This document shows, one piece after another, positions 46,517-58,677 of a stretch of DNA of 64,000 nt; the stretch's first letter is position 1; the number at the start of each line of letters is the position of its first letter. The stretch spans positions 105,476,480-105,540,479 of the forward strand of contig NC_064825.1 of the NCBI RefSeq assembly GCF_024166365.1, in the 5' to 3' direction. Made by a program: the position numbers and the translations under genes. The notes beneath the pieces were generated by a model. That model saw only the letters and a list, made by a program, of their open reading frames with translations, did not search any database and was not told where the DNA came from. This DNA comes from Elephas maximus indicus (Eukaryota; Chordata; Mammalia; Proboscidea; Elephantidae).

Positions 46517-47084
46517 TGTCTTAGTTATCCAGTGATGCTATAACAGAAATACCAAGAATCAATGGTTTTAATGAAGAGAAATTTATTCTCTCACAGTCAA
46601 GTAGGCTAGAAGTGCAAATTCAGAGCAACAGCTCCAGAGGAAGGCTTTCTCTCTCTTTCAGCTCTGGAAGAAGGTCCTTGTCATCAGTCTTCCCCTGGTC
46701 AAGGAGCTTCTCAGGTGCAGGAACCCTAGGTCCAAAGGATGAGCTCTGCTCCCAGTGCTGTTTTCTTGGAGATATGAGGTCCTCAACTCTCTGCTTACTT
46801 CCCTTCCTGTTATCTCTTGTAATATAAAAAGTGGTGTAGACCACACCCCAAGGAAACTCTCTTTACATTGGATCAGGGATGTAGCCTTAGTCAGGGTGTT
46901 ATAATCATACCCTAATCCTCTTTAACATAGTCTAATCTTGCCTCATTAACCACATGCAGAAATTAGGATTTACAACACATAGTAAAATTACAATCACAAA
47001 ATGGAGGACAACCACACAAAACTGGGAATCATGGCCTAACTAAGTTGACACATATTTTGGGGGGGCACAATTCAATCCATGACA
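46517..47084 (-). mobile_element. Solo LTR, ERVL-MaLR-like
   Basis: Reverse copy of the LTR at 4138-4646, with tgtcttagttatccagtgat at the left end and caattcaatccatgaca at the right. Solo, with no internal ERV sequence, and longer than the other two copies. No clear target duplication was seen. Confidence 0.7.
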
Positions 47085-48617
47085 CTAACAATTTTTGTTT
47101 TATAGAATAAGAAATTAATTATATTAGAATCCATGGTCATGATTTTTACAATTACTTGATCCAGATAATCAACTGTATTTTATAAAAAAAGTTATTTTCC
47201 TCCCAATTTTGTAGTTAGACCCCATAATGGAGAAGTATATTTACGTTCAGAAATTGAATATAGTCCAAGCTTATTCCCATTAGTCTTTTATTCCTATCTA
47301 CTTTGATGTCCAAGATTATACCTGATTTAAAAAAAAAAAAAAAACTTAAATGATCTCTGGCCAACTATCATTCATTGTATGTAAGCATTATGTATTAATT
47401 TCATAACATACACTACAAACATGCTCACATTCACACACTACACACACACACACACACTATCCCTTTAACCACATGCACAAAATAAAGAATTGTTTAAAGA
47501 TAGAAAAAACTAACCAAAATCTCGCTACCTAGGGATAACTATGTTTTGTTACATAATCTGCCTGATTAAAAAAAAAAATAAAGAAAAATGACCATAATAA
47601 ACACACTTTATATGTATACAAGTATTATTAATAGTTTTGTACTCCTTTTTATTTATGTACACTGATTTACTTAACCTATCCTATGAAAATGACTATTTAA
47701 TTTATAAACAATTCTTCATGCAAAGAAAAAGATTTGAGTGGAACTTCAAACATCAGATACAAAAGTGAAGAAAAGATTTGAGTAGAATTTAAACCTGTAT
47801 CTAAACAACTTTTCTGGTGTCACCAGTGTCCTTAACATATGACTATGTAAGCAACTGTCTATCTGTCTATCTTGCTTCAGGAAATAGTTGTCTGGCATTG
47901 AAGCATGGCTGCTATAAAAGAAGTTCAATGACTGATACTGGCCCCAAAGAGAACCAGAGTCACTCAGTCTCCATGGTGCTGCAAACGAGACTAGCAGAGA
48001 CTCTGAGTTTATAAGAACATCATTGCTCTTATCAAGGCAGTACATTTTTAGTAATATAAAGGATAATTATTTACTGAAATAGTCTATGAAAGCTGTGTGA
48101 TTTTTACAAACATGAAAACTTATTGTTTAAAGCAAATTGCTAGAGATTTAAAAAATCATAATAGAAGTTCTTTTGTTTACTGTCTCATAGTGAATAGACT
48201 GTTTATGAAATATCTTCTGTGGTACAATGTGCTTATACAAAATTCTCAAGTAATAAATTGTACCATAAATAAAATTTCCGATATGAAAATATTTCTGTGC
48301 CAGAACACAGACCAAAACACAGAACATTATCAGGTTTTCGGAGACTGTCCATGGGCCCCACAACCATTTGTTATACAATATAATAGATAATTTTATATAT
48401 TTTTGAATTATTTAGAAGTGAGATCATAGTTTTTTATACTTTTATTTCTGATGATCTTCCACTCAGTAATATGTTTATGAGATTTCTCCATGTTGTTGTT
48501 GGCAACAGATCATTCTTATTGCTATGTAGAATTCTAATGTACAAACATAACATACATTATTTATATAATCCAGTTCAGGGGTAGGCAGACTATGACCCAT
48601 AAGATTTAATTGGAGAA
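47085..48617. other. Noncoding stretch; (CA)n and poly(A) runs
   Basis: No gene. A (ca)n run lies at about 47440-47458 and A-runs at 47330-47344 and 47568-47580. The phrase aggggtaggcagactatgac at 48578 may be the end of an old hAT element cut by the L1, but this is only a hint. Confidence 0.45.
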
Positions 48618-50061
48618 GTGGAGCCAAGATGGTGGAATAGACAGATGATCCCGATGAGCCCTTTTACAACAAAGACCTGAAAAAAACAAGTGAAACTGGT
48701 ATATTTTTGACAAGCTAGAAGTCCTACACATCAAAGGCAAGCTTAGAAAACGAACTGAGGGGCAGGGGGAGAAAGGGACAGTTCAGAAGCAGAGAGGAGT
48801 TATCAGACCTGAATCTCGGGGAGTCCTCAGGCACCATTCCTGGGAATGGCGGTGGTGGGCTGGTACTAGCATTTGGCTGCAGTTTCCTCAGGGAGAAGCA
48901 GTCAGCCACACAGCCTACTCACACCTCCGGAACCAGAGAAGAACAGTGCTTTCGAAGTACTGGTGTATATTTTAGCACACCCCCAGCCCCCAAGCTGGCT
49001 TCAGTAGCTGATTTTCCTGGGCCTGAGATAGCCCCTGTTGAGCATGTAGAGCCATCCTCCTGGCATTGGAGAAGGAATAAATTTGCAATTGGGGGAAAAG
49101 ATAATTTGCCAGCTCCACTAACCAGGGGAGCTCAGGACAGAAGCAGCTCCTGTCTAGGCATAATGGTCCTTGGACTTTGAGTACCTTCCCCCTCTCCAAG
49201 TACCTGTATGGGCCTATTTTTAAAAAATAGGCCCTTGTTGGCAAACTCCAACCATTTCAGCTGTGTGGCAGAGAGGTGGGTGTTTGATGTTTGACATTGC
49301 TTTGCATATTAAACAGAGTCCTCACCTACCCACATCAGGTGCCTAAGGACTGGTGGTTCCACTAAGGTCACCAAGCCACCTGCAAAAGGGGTTCAAGGTT
49401 AACTGGTACCTACCAGTTGATAGAACCAAAAATATTGGGGGCCCATGGTCCATCTACAGAAACCACCCACCTGTATGCTCTAGGGTGCAGGGATGCACTT
49501 TCCTCAGAGACACATGAGGGACTATTCTCAGCACCCTGTCTTCTTCAGAGTATGACCCCATGCTGTAATCAGATACTGGTAACTACACAAATCACCCCTG
49601 CCCCTCCAAGACCATAGGACAGAGCCTGTACCACACACTTGATGATCAGCTACTTGGACACCTGAGCTGAAGTCATACAAGAAAACTGAATGGACTCCTA
49701 GACTGATATACCTGATAACAGGTGTAGCCATCTGGGGACAGGACAGCACCAAAAACAAAAATAATCAAGCTAACTCACTCGAGCATTCCATATGGGCACA
49801 TCAAAAAAAAAAAAAAAAAAAAAGCAAAGCAAGGAGATATGGCACAGAAGGCAAACATGAAATAAACTAATACAATAACTTATACATGGTTTGGAAGCAG
49901 CAGTCAATATCAACTCACATAAAGAAACAGACCATGATCACCTCAACAAACTCTCAAAACAAAGAATCAAGGGATCTCCTAGATGAAAGTGCATTCCTGG
50001 AATTACCAGAGGCAGAATACAGAAGATTAATGAATAGAATCCTTCAAGACATCGGAAGGAA

Positions 50062-50904
50062 ATGAGGCAATATACAGAACAAGCCAAGGAGCACAGAGAC
50101 AAAGCAATTGAAGGAATTTTAAAAAATTATTCAAGAACATAATGAAAAATTTAATAAGCTGGAAAAAATCCATAGACAGACAGCAATCAGAAATTCAGAA
50201 GATTAACAATAAAATTACAGAATTAGACAACTCAGTAGAAAGTTAGAGGAGCAGAATTGAGCAGGTAGAAACTAGAATTTCTGAACTCAAAGATAAATCA
50301 CTTGACACTAATATATTTGAAGAAAAATCACATAAAATAATTAAAAAAAAATGAATAAACCTTAAGAATCATGTGGGACTGCCTCAAGAGAAAAAACCTG
50401 TGAGTGATTTGAGTACCAGAACAGGGAGGGATAACAGAAAATATGGAGAGAACTGTTGAAGACTTGTTACCAGAAAACTTCCCTGATAGCGTGAAAGATG
50501 AGAAGATATCTATCCAAGATGCTCATCAAACTCCACATAAGGTAGATCTTAAAATAAAGTCACCAAGACATATTATAATCATACTTGCCAAAACCAAAGA
50601 TAATGAGGGAATTTTAAAAGCAGGTAGGGATAAACAAAAAGTCACCTACAAAGCAGAGCCAAGAAGACAAAGTTCAGACTACTCGGCAGAAACCATGCAG
50701 GCAAGAAGGCAATGGGATGACATATTTAAAAAAATGAAGGAAAAAATTTGTCAGCCAAGAATCATATATCCAGCAAAACTGTCCCTTAAATATGAAGGTG
50801 TTATTAGAACATTTCCAGATAAGCAGAAGTTTAGGGAATTCATAGAAACCAAACCAAAACTACAAGAAATACTAAAGGAAATTCTTTGGTTAGAAAATCA
50901 ATAA
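50062..50904 (+). pseudogene. L1 ORF1 remnant (L1 no. 2)
   Basis: Same organisation as the ORF1 at 13319-14249. The coiled-coil start (MRQYTEQAKEHRDKAIEGI) is followed by breaks. Then an open frame at 50443-50904 holds MERTVEDLLPENFPDSVKDE, IQDAHQTPHKVDLKIKSPR and IIYPAKLSLKYEGVIRTFPD, and stops at 50904 after ILWLENQ. The tail is shorter than in copy no. 1, where the equivalent codon runs on. Confidence 0.9.
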
Positions 50905-51373
50905 TATAAGGTATCAACCCAAGAAACTGGGCAGAGCAATCAGAAGTCAGACCAGAAAGGGAAATCAAAAAAACAAAGCAAGTTTAAAAAAAAAAAAAAA
51001 GCTCAAAACAGGGTAACAAGGATGTTATTATATAAAAGAAGTCAACATTAAAATAATAAAGAGGGACTAAGAAAAAAAAAAATCTTCTTTTAAGAAGTGT
51101 AATCATAGATCTTCCACACGGAGAGGAAGATACAGCGATACAAAGAAATAAATGTTAGGATTAAATTTAGAAAAATGGGGTAAAAAGGTAAACACAAAGG
51201 AGACAACTATTCTACTCATGAAAATAAAATACAAGAAAAAATAGAGACTCAGCAGAAACAAAATCGACAACAAAGAATGTGAAGAAAGGACAATATATAA
51301 AGATAATCTACTCAGCACATAAAATTAAGTGGGAAAAAGAAACAGTCAACAACACACAAAAAAAGACATCAAA

Positions 51374-54300
51374 ATGATAGCACCAAATTCATACCTATCC
51401 ATAATTATGCTGAATGTAAATGGACTAAGTGCACTAATGAGACAGAGAGTGGGAGAATGGATTAAAAAATGAGATCTGTCTATACGCTGCCTACAAGAGA
51501 CACACCTTAGACTTAGAGACACAAACAAAGTAAAACTCAAAAGATGGAAAAAAATATATCAAAGAAACAACAATCAAAAAGAGCAGGAGTGGCAATATTA
51601 ATTTATGACAAAATAGACTTTAAAGTTAAATCCAACACAAAGGACAAGGAAGGACACTAAATAATGATTAAAGGGACAATACACCAAGAAGATATAACCA
51701 TATTAAATATTTACGCACCCAATCATGGGGCTGCAAGATACATAAAACAAACTCTATCAGCGTTGAAAAGTGAGATAGACAGCTCTACAATAATAATGGC
51801 AGACTTCAAGATACCACTTTCAGTGAAGGACATGACATCCAGAAAGAAACCCAATAAAGACATGGAAGATCTAAATGCCACAATCAACCAACTTGACCTC
51901 ACAGACATATAGAGAACACTCCACCCAACAGCAACCAAATATACTTTCTTTTCTAGTGCACGTGGAACATTCTCTAGAATAGACCACGTATGAGGTAATA
52001 AAGCAAGCCTGAGTACAATCCAAACCATTGAAATATTGCAAAGCATCTTCTCTGACCATAAGGCCATAAAAGTGGAAATCAATAACAGAAAAAGCAGGGA
52101 AAAGAAACTGAATGATACCCTGCTCTAAAAAGACTGGGTTATAGAAGACATTAAGGATGGAATAAAGAAATTCATAGAATCCAAAGAGAATGAAAACACT
52201 TCCTATCAGAACCTTTGGGACGCAGCGAAAGGAGAGCTCAGAGGTCAATTTGTATCAATAAATGCACACACACAAAAAGAAAAAGGGCCAAAATCAAAGA
52301 ATTATCCCTACAACTTGAACAAATAGAAAGAGAGATACAAAAGAAACCCTCAGGCACCAGATGAAAACAAATCATAATAATTAGAGGAGAACAAAATGAA
52401 ATACAAAAAAAAAAAAAAAAAAAAAAAAAACAATTGAAAGAATTAACAAGACCAAAAGCTAGTTCTTTGAAAAAATCAACAAAATTGATAAACCATTGGC
52501 CAAACTGACAAAAGAAATATGGGAGAGGATGCAAATAACCCAAATAAGAAATGAGATGTGCGATACTACAACAGATAGAACTGAAATTAAAAGAATCATA
52601 TTTAGATTACTATGAAAAATTGTACTCTAGCAAATTTGAAAACCTAGAAGAAATAGATGAATCCCTAGAAACACACTACTTACCTAAATTCACAGAAACA
52701 GAGGTAGAACAACTAAACAGACCGAAAACGAAAGAAGAGATTGAAAAGGTAATCAAAAAACTCCAAACAAAAACAGCCCTGGCCTGGACGGCTTCACTGC
52801 AGAGTTCTACCAAACTTTCAGAGAAGAGTTAACACCACTACTACTAAAGGTATTTCAGAGCATAGAAAAGGACGGAATACTCCCAAACTCATTCTATGAA
52901 ACCAGGATATCCCTGAAACCAAAACCAGGGAAAGACACCAAAAAAAAGAAAATTACAGACATATCACTCATGAACTTAGATGCAAAAATCCTCAACAAAA
53001 TTCTAGCCAATAGAATTCAACAGCATATCAAAAAAATAATTCACCATGACCATGTGTGATTCATACCAGCTATGCAGGGATGGTTCAACATTAGAAAAAC
53101 TATCAATGTGATCCATCATATATAAATAAAACAAAAGACAAGAATCACATGATTTTATCAATTGATGCAGAAAATGCATTTGACAAAGTTCAACACCCAT
53201 TCATGGTAAAAATTCTCAGCAAAATAAGAATAGAAGGAAAATTCCTCAGCATAATAAAGGGCATTTATACAAAGCCAACACCCAAAATTATCCTAAATGG
53301 AGAGAGCCTGAAAGCATTCCCTTGAGATCAGGAACCAGACAAGGATACCCTTTATCACTGCTCTTATTCAACGTAGTGCTGGAGGTGCTAGCCAAGAGCA
53401 ATTAGGCTCGATAAAGAAATAAAGGACATCCAGATTGGCAAGGAAGAAGTAAAAGTATCTCTATTTGCAGATGACATGATCTTATACACAGAAAACCCTA
53501 AGGAATCCTCAAGAAAAAAGTGAAAATGATAGAAGAGTTCAGCACTGTATCAGGATACAAGATAAACATAAAAAATAAGCTGGATTCCTCTACACGAACA
53601 AAAAGAACATTGAAGAGGAAATCACCAAATCAATACCATTCACAGTAGCCCCCAAGAAGATAAAATCCTTGGGAATAAATCTTACCACAGATGTAAAAGA
53701 CTTATACAAAGAATACTACAAAACACTTCTGCAAGAAACCAAAAGAGACCTACACAAGTGGAAAAACATACCTTGCTCATGGATAGGAAGACTTAACATT
53801 ATAAAAATGTCTATTCTACCAAAAGTGATCAATACATTTAATGCAGCTGAGATCCAAATTCCAATGACACTTTTTAATGAGATGGAAAAACAAATCACCA
53901 ACTTCATATGGAAGAACAAAGTGAGAGGCCTACTGCACCTGATTTTAGAGCCTATTATACTGCCACAGTAGTCAAAACAGCCTGGTACTGGCACAACAAC
54001 AGATACACAGACCAATGGAACAGAATTGAGAATGCAGACATAAATGCATCCACATATGAGCAGTTGATATTTGACAAAGCCCCCAAAGCAGCTAAATGGG
54101 GAAAAGACAATCTTTTTAACAAATTGTGCTGGCATAATTGGATATCCATCTGCAAAAAAAATGAAACAATACCCATACCTCACACCATGCACAAGAAGGA
54201 GCTCAAAATGGATCAAAGAACTAAATATATGATCTAAAATGATAAAGATCATGGAAGAAAAGTAGGGACAACATTTGGAGCCCTAATACATGGAATAAAC

Positions 54301-55110
54301 AGTATACAAAACATTACTAACAATGCAGAAGAAAAACTAGATAACTGGGAGCTCCTAAAATTCAAACACCTCTGCTCATCCAAAGACTTCAGCAAAAGAG
54401 TAAAAAGATTACCTACAGACTGAGAAAAAGTTTTTAGCTATGACATTTCTGATCAGTGCCTGATCTCTAAAATCTACATGATACCGCAAAAACTCAACTG
54501 CAAAAAGGTAAATAACCCAATGAAAAAATGGACAAAAGATATGAAGAGACACTTCACTACGGGAGACATTCAGGTGGCTGATAAATACATGAGGAAATGC
54601 TCAGATCATTAGCCATTACAGAAATGAAAATCAAAACTACAATGAGATTCTATCTCACTCCAACAAGGCTGGCATTAATGCAAAAAACACGAAATAATAA
54701 ATGTTGGAGAGGCTGTGGAGAGACTGGAACACTTATACATTGCTGGCGGGATTGTAAAATGGTACAACCACTTTGGATATTGATTTGGTGCTTCCTTAAA
54801 AAAGCTAGAAATAGAATTACCATACTATTCAGCAATCCCATTCCTTGGAATATATCCTAGAGAAATAAGAGCCTTTACACAAACAGATATATGTACGCCC
54901 ATGTTCATTGCAGCACTGTTTACAATAGCAAAAAGCTGGAAGCAACCAAGGTGCCCATCAACAGATGAATGGATAAATAAATTGTGGTATATTCACACAA
55001 TGGACTACTATGCATCAATAAATAACAGTGATGAATCTGTGAAACATTTATAACATGGAGGAATCTAGAAGGCATTATGCTGAGTGAAATTAGTCAGATG
55101 CAAAAGGACA
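51374..55110 (+). pseudogene. L1 ORF2 remnant (L1 no. 2)
   Basis: Starts MIAPNSYLSIIMLNVNGLSA. Pieces include the endonuclease part at 51664-51912 (DITILNIYAPNHGAARYIKQ), the region before the RT at 52551-52832, the [11 protein letters not shown] catalytic motif near 53465, the palm-to-thumb part at 53669-53971 (NIIKMSILPKVINTFNA), and the C-terminal zinc-knuckle region at 54597-54860 ([20 protein letters not shown]). Multiple stops and frameshifts. Confidence 0.9.
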
Positions 55111-56090
55111 AATATTGTATAAGACCACTGTTATAAGAACTTGAAAAATTGTTTAAACAGAAAAGAAAATACTCTTTGATGGTTACTAATATTCACCAAT
55201 TAGATAGTAGATAAGAACTACTTTAGATGAAGGGAACGAGAACACACAATACAGGGAAGGTTAGCACAACTGGACTAAACCAAAAGCAAAGAAGTTTCCT
55301 GAATAAACTGAACACTTTGAAGGCCAGGGTAGCAGGGTTGGGGGTTTGGGGACTATGGTTTCATGGGACATCTTAGTCAATTGGCATAATAAAATCTGTT
55401 AAGAAAACATTCTGCATCCCACTTTGGAGGGTGGCGTCTAGGGTCTTAAACGTTAGCAAGCAGCTATCTAAGATGCATCAATTGGTCTCAACCCACCTGT
55501 ACCAAAGGAGAATGAAGAACACCAAGGACACATGGTAATTACGAGCCCAAGAGACAGAAAGGGCCACATAAACCAGAGACTATATCAACCTGAGACCAGA
55601 AGAACTGGGTGGTGCGTGGCTAAATCGAAGACTGCCCTGACAGGGAATACAACAGAGAACCCCTGAGGGAGCAGGAGAGCAGTGGGATGCAGACCCCAAA
55701 TTTTCATAAAAAGACCAGACTAAATGGTCTAACTGAGACTAGAAGGACCCTGGTAGTCATGGCCCCCAGACCTTCTGTTGCCTCAGGGCAGGAACCATTC
55801 CCAAAGCCAACTCCTCAGACATGGATCGGACTGGACAATGGGTTGGAGAGGGATGCTGGGGAGGAGTGAGCTTCTTGGATCTGGTGGACACTTGAGGGTA
55901 GATGAGAGGGTAGAGGGGGTTAGAAGCTGGCCGAATGGACACGAAAAGAGAGAGTGGAGGGGGGAGCGGGCTGTCTCATTAGAGGGAGAGCAATTGGGAG
56001 TATGTAGCAAAGTGTATATAAGTTTTTGTGTGGGAGACTGACTTGATTTGTAAACTTTCACTTAAAGCACAATAAAAATTAAAAAAAAAA

Positions 56091-57029
56091 GTACCCAAAT
56101 GAAAGCTTTTTGTTTCTCAAGTAATTAATATGGGTATCTTCATAGATCCTTTACCCCTAATAACCACAATCATATTATGAACTTTCTTACGAGTTATAAA
56201 AAATACATTCAAGGCTTATACTATTTCCTCAGTTAACTTTGTTTTTACTGCCATGTAAACATCACTCAAAAAATGTTATCGAGTATGTTGACTTGATTAT
56301 ATATGTTTTCCCCTTCTATGGCATGACACAACGCAGGTGTTTATTATAACAAGGATGAAACACTCATCATCACAGAGTACTCTTAATCTCAGTTTATACA
56401 CAATGTTTTAACAAACCACATGACAGATAAAATGATGACTTGAGGAGAGGTTAGATTCTGAACCAAGGCTAGAGGAATTTGTCCAGTCCTGAGATGGGGT
56501 GTGGAGTAGGGAGGGGGGATGAAAGGAAGTCTTCCTAGATGAAGGATGGGGAGAGTTAAGAGCTACAGCACAAGGATGAACTTCACCAAGTCTTTCTTTT
56601 TGCTTTTTCATATCTAATAAATTGGGGCTTCATTTTCTCTAAAAACATTGTCATATCCACTTCATCATCACTAATTGCCAATCCTTCTTCCTCAAATACT
56701 TTCCTCTCGCCAATTGACATGTCCATTCATAATTTAGATCAGAAACTATATGTCCCCATTTCAAAGACTCTTTTCTTCTTTGCAGAGTAGATTTAGACAT
56801 CTTACTCTGGATTAAGAGCACCTTACCTTTTTATTTCTTAACGTTTTACAGTTTGTTATAAATTCTGTGAATAATTATCTAATTACTGTTTGTCAGTTAC
56901 ACAAGATTATAGGATTCATTAGTACAGACACTATTGAATTGATCATAAAATACAAATCACCAAGAAGTACAATAGGCACTAAATAAACACACAGCTTTAA
57001 GAATAATTCAGGTAATGCAAGAAAGAAAC
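56091..57029. other. Noncoding stretch, nothing recognised
   Basis: No gene or named repeat between the L1 and the LTR. Confidence 0.55.
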
Positions 57030-57500
57030 TATTATAGTTTGAACTGTATCCCCCTAAATGTGTATCAGCTTGGACAGGCCATGATTCCCAGTATGTGTGG
57101 TTGTCCTCCATTTTGTGATCTAATGTTATTATCTCTGTGTTATAAATCCTAACTTTTATGATGTTAATGAGGAGGACACAATCTACAGGATTAGATTGTG
57201 TCATCAGTCAATCTCTTTTGAGATAAAAATCAAGAGGAGAGGGAACTACTACCACCAAGAAAAAAGGAGCAGAGAGTGTCATTTGGACCCTGGGTGCTTG
57301 TGCTAAGAAGCTTCTAGACCAGGGGAATACTGATGACAAAGACCTTCCTCCAGAGTCGGCACAAAGAGAAAGACTTCTCCTGGAGCTGGTACCCTGAATT
57401 CTAACTTTTACCTTTCTAGGCTGTGAGAGAATAATTCTTTCTTTGTTATAGTCATCCACTTGTGGTATTTCTGTTATAGCAACACCAGTTAACTAGGACA
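57030..57500 (+). mobile_element. Solo LTR, ERVL-MaLR-like
   Basis: Third member of the LTR family at 4138 and 46517: atagtttgaactgtatcccc head, ttggacaggccatgattccc, and a ggtatttctgttatagcaac..ctaggaca end. It is flanked by a perfect 5-bp duplication, gaaac, at 57025-57029 and 57501-57505, the size expected for ERVL/MaLR. Solo. Confidence 0.75.
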
Positions 57501-57750
57501 GAAACATTGAACAAATAAGACTTTGGCACACTTAGGAGACAAAACTGTTTGCAAAATTAGAGAGTACTGTGCTTAAATTGAAAACACATAAAAATTATAG
57601 AATGTTTAGGAAACTACCTAACATCTGGTATAGTTGAGAATTTATATAAATACTCATTGTGTTAAAGTATTTGAGATCACATTGTTCTATACTAAATGAT
57701 TTGAAGAAAACAACTGTTTATGTGTGTGTATAACTATTTAAAACAGCTTT

Positions 57751-58677
57751 TTATTTTTCAGTTTTTCCAGAGCCTCTTTCACCTTTCACATCCTTGTTCC
57801 ATAGACTATAAATCAGAGGGTTTAACATGGGGATGACAAGGGTATAAAACAATGAGGTCACTTTGTCTTGCTCTAGAGAGTAGGCAGAACTTGTTTGGAA
57901 ATACATAAAGAGCATAGTTCCCTGGAAAATCGCAACAGCCGTTAAGTGAGAGGTGCAGGTGGAGAAAGCTTTGAACCTTCCCTCAGCAGAGTGGATCTTT
58001 AAGACTGAGAGGATGATGTAACAGTAAGAGACAAGAACCCCTGAAATGGTACTCAGTTCAATGAAGCCAAAAACAGTGAATAATGCCAACTCATTGACCT
58101 GAATATCAGAACAGGAAAGGAGGAAAAGTGGAGGTAAATCACAGAAGAAATGATTAATTTCATTTGACCCACAGAAACATAAGTGGAAAGTTAGCGTGGT
58201 GTGTATCAAAGCGTCCACCATGCCCACCAGGTAAACCCCAGCCATGAGCACGGAGCATACCCTGCTGGACATGTTGACTGTATAGAGCAAGGGGTTGCTA
58301 ATGGCCTTGTACCGATCAAAGGCCATCACTGCCAGCAGGAGACACTCAGAATCTGCAAAGACACAGAAGATGAAGAATTGCAGAGCACAGCCATAGAAAG
58401 AAATTGATTTGTCTTTTGTTAAGAGGTCCACCAGCATCTTGGGCCCAATTGCTGTGGAATAACAGAGGTCACAGAAGGAGAGGTGGCTGAGGAAAAAGTA
58501 CATTGGAGTTTGAAGCTGGGAGTCCATTTTAATTAAAATGATCATTCCAAGATTTGCCACAAGAATAATGAGATATATGACGAGAAATGTGGCAAATATG
58601 GTTGCTTTGATCTCAGGGTTATTAGTAATTCCCAAGAGGTGGAATTCAGTCAATGAAGAACAATTTTTTCCATCCAT
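57751..58677 (-). CDS. OR5W2: Olfactory receptor, OR5W2-like (copy B, altered C-terminus)
   Basis: A 308-residue OR paralogue of the gene at 1332-2267, about 90% identical over the seven-helix core (about 30 differences by eye). N5 glycosylation site, [17 protein letters not shown] at 58-74, Cys 97, [15 protein letters not shown], loop cysteines and KAFSTCTSH are intact. Two changes hit the end. Arg in the conserved SLRN motif after helix 7 is Trp (SLWN). A 7-bp tandem duplication (gtgaaaggtgaaag) follows at codon 298, so the tail reads [14 protein letters not shown] rather than the copy A type [11 protein letters not shown]. Helix 8 is therefore largely replaced. RPSS in the third outer loop region is also QTSS. 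Whether the receptor still folds and signals is uncertain; it may be an early pseudogene. Confidence 0.88.
   Translation of the reverse strand: MDGKNCSSLTEFHLLGITNNPEIKATIFATFLVIYLIILVANLGMIILIKMDSQLQTPMYFFLSHLSFCDLCYSTAIGPKMLVDLLTKDKSISFYGCALQFFIFCVFADSECLLLAVMAFDRYKAISNPLLYTVNMSSRVCSVLMAGVYLVGMVDALIHTTLTFHLCFCGSNEINHFFCDLPPLFLLSCSDIQVNELALFTVFGFIELSTISGVLVSYCYIILSVLKIHSAEGRFKAFSTCTSHLTAVAIFQGTMLFMYFQTSSAYSLEQDKVTSLFYTLVIPMLNPLIYSLWNKDVKGERGSGKTEK

Larger units (their letters stand above)
48618..56090 (+). mobile_element. Full-length L1 retrotransposon (L1 no. 2), dead
   Basis: A second 7.5-kb L1 of the same subfamily as 11869-19323. 5' UTR from gtggagccaagatggtggaa, ORF1 from 50062, ORF2 from 51374 to about 55110, and a 3' UTR ending acaataaaaatt plus an A-run at about 56080-56090. 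Several stops and frameshifts break both ORFs. It lacks the G-rich 3' UTR tract of copy no. 1: the text jumps from gatggttact to aatattcacc near 55185. I saw no convincing target duplication. Confidence 0.93.

Noticed and set aside
48578-48605. Possible hAT transposon end cut by L1 no. 2
   Set aside because: Only about 20 bases match from memory and no continuation was found after 56090, so it was not listed as a feature.
54597-54860. Cys/His motif resembling a small zinc-binding protein
   Set aside because: It is the C-terminal zinc-knuckle region of L1 ORF2, inside L1 no. 2.
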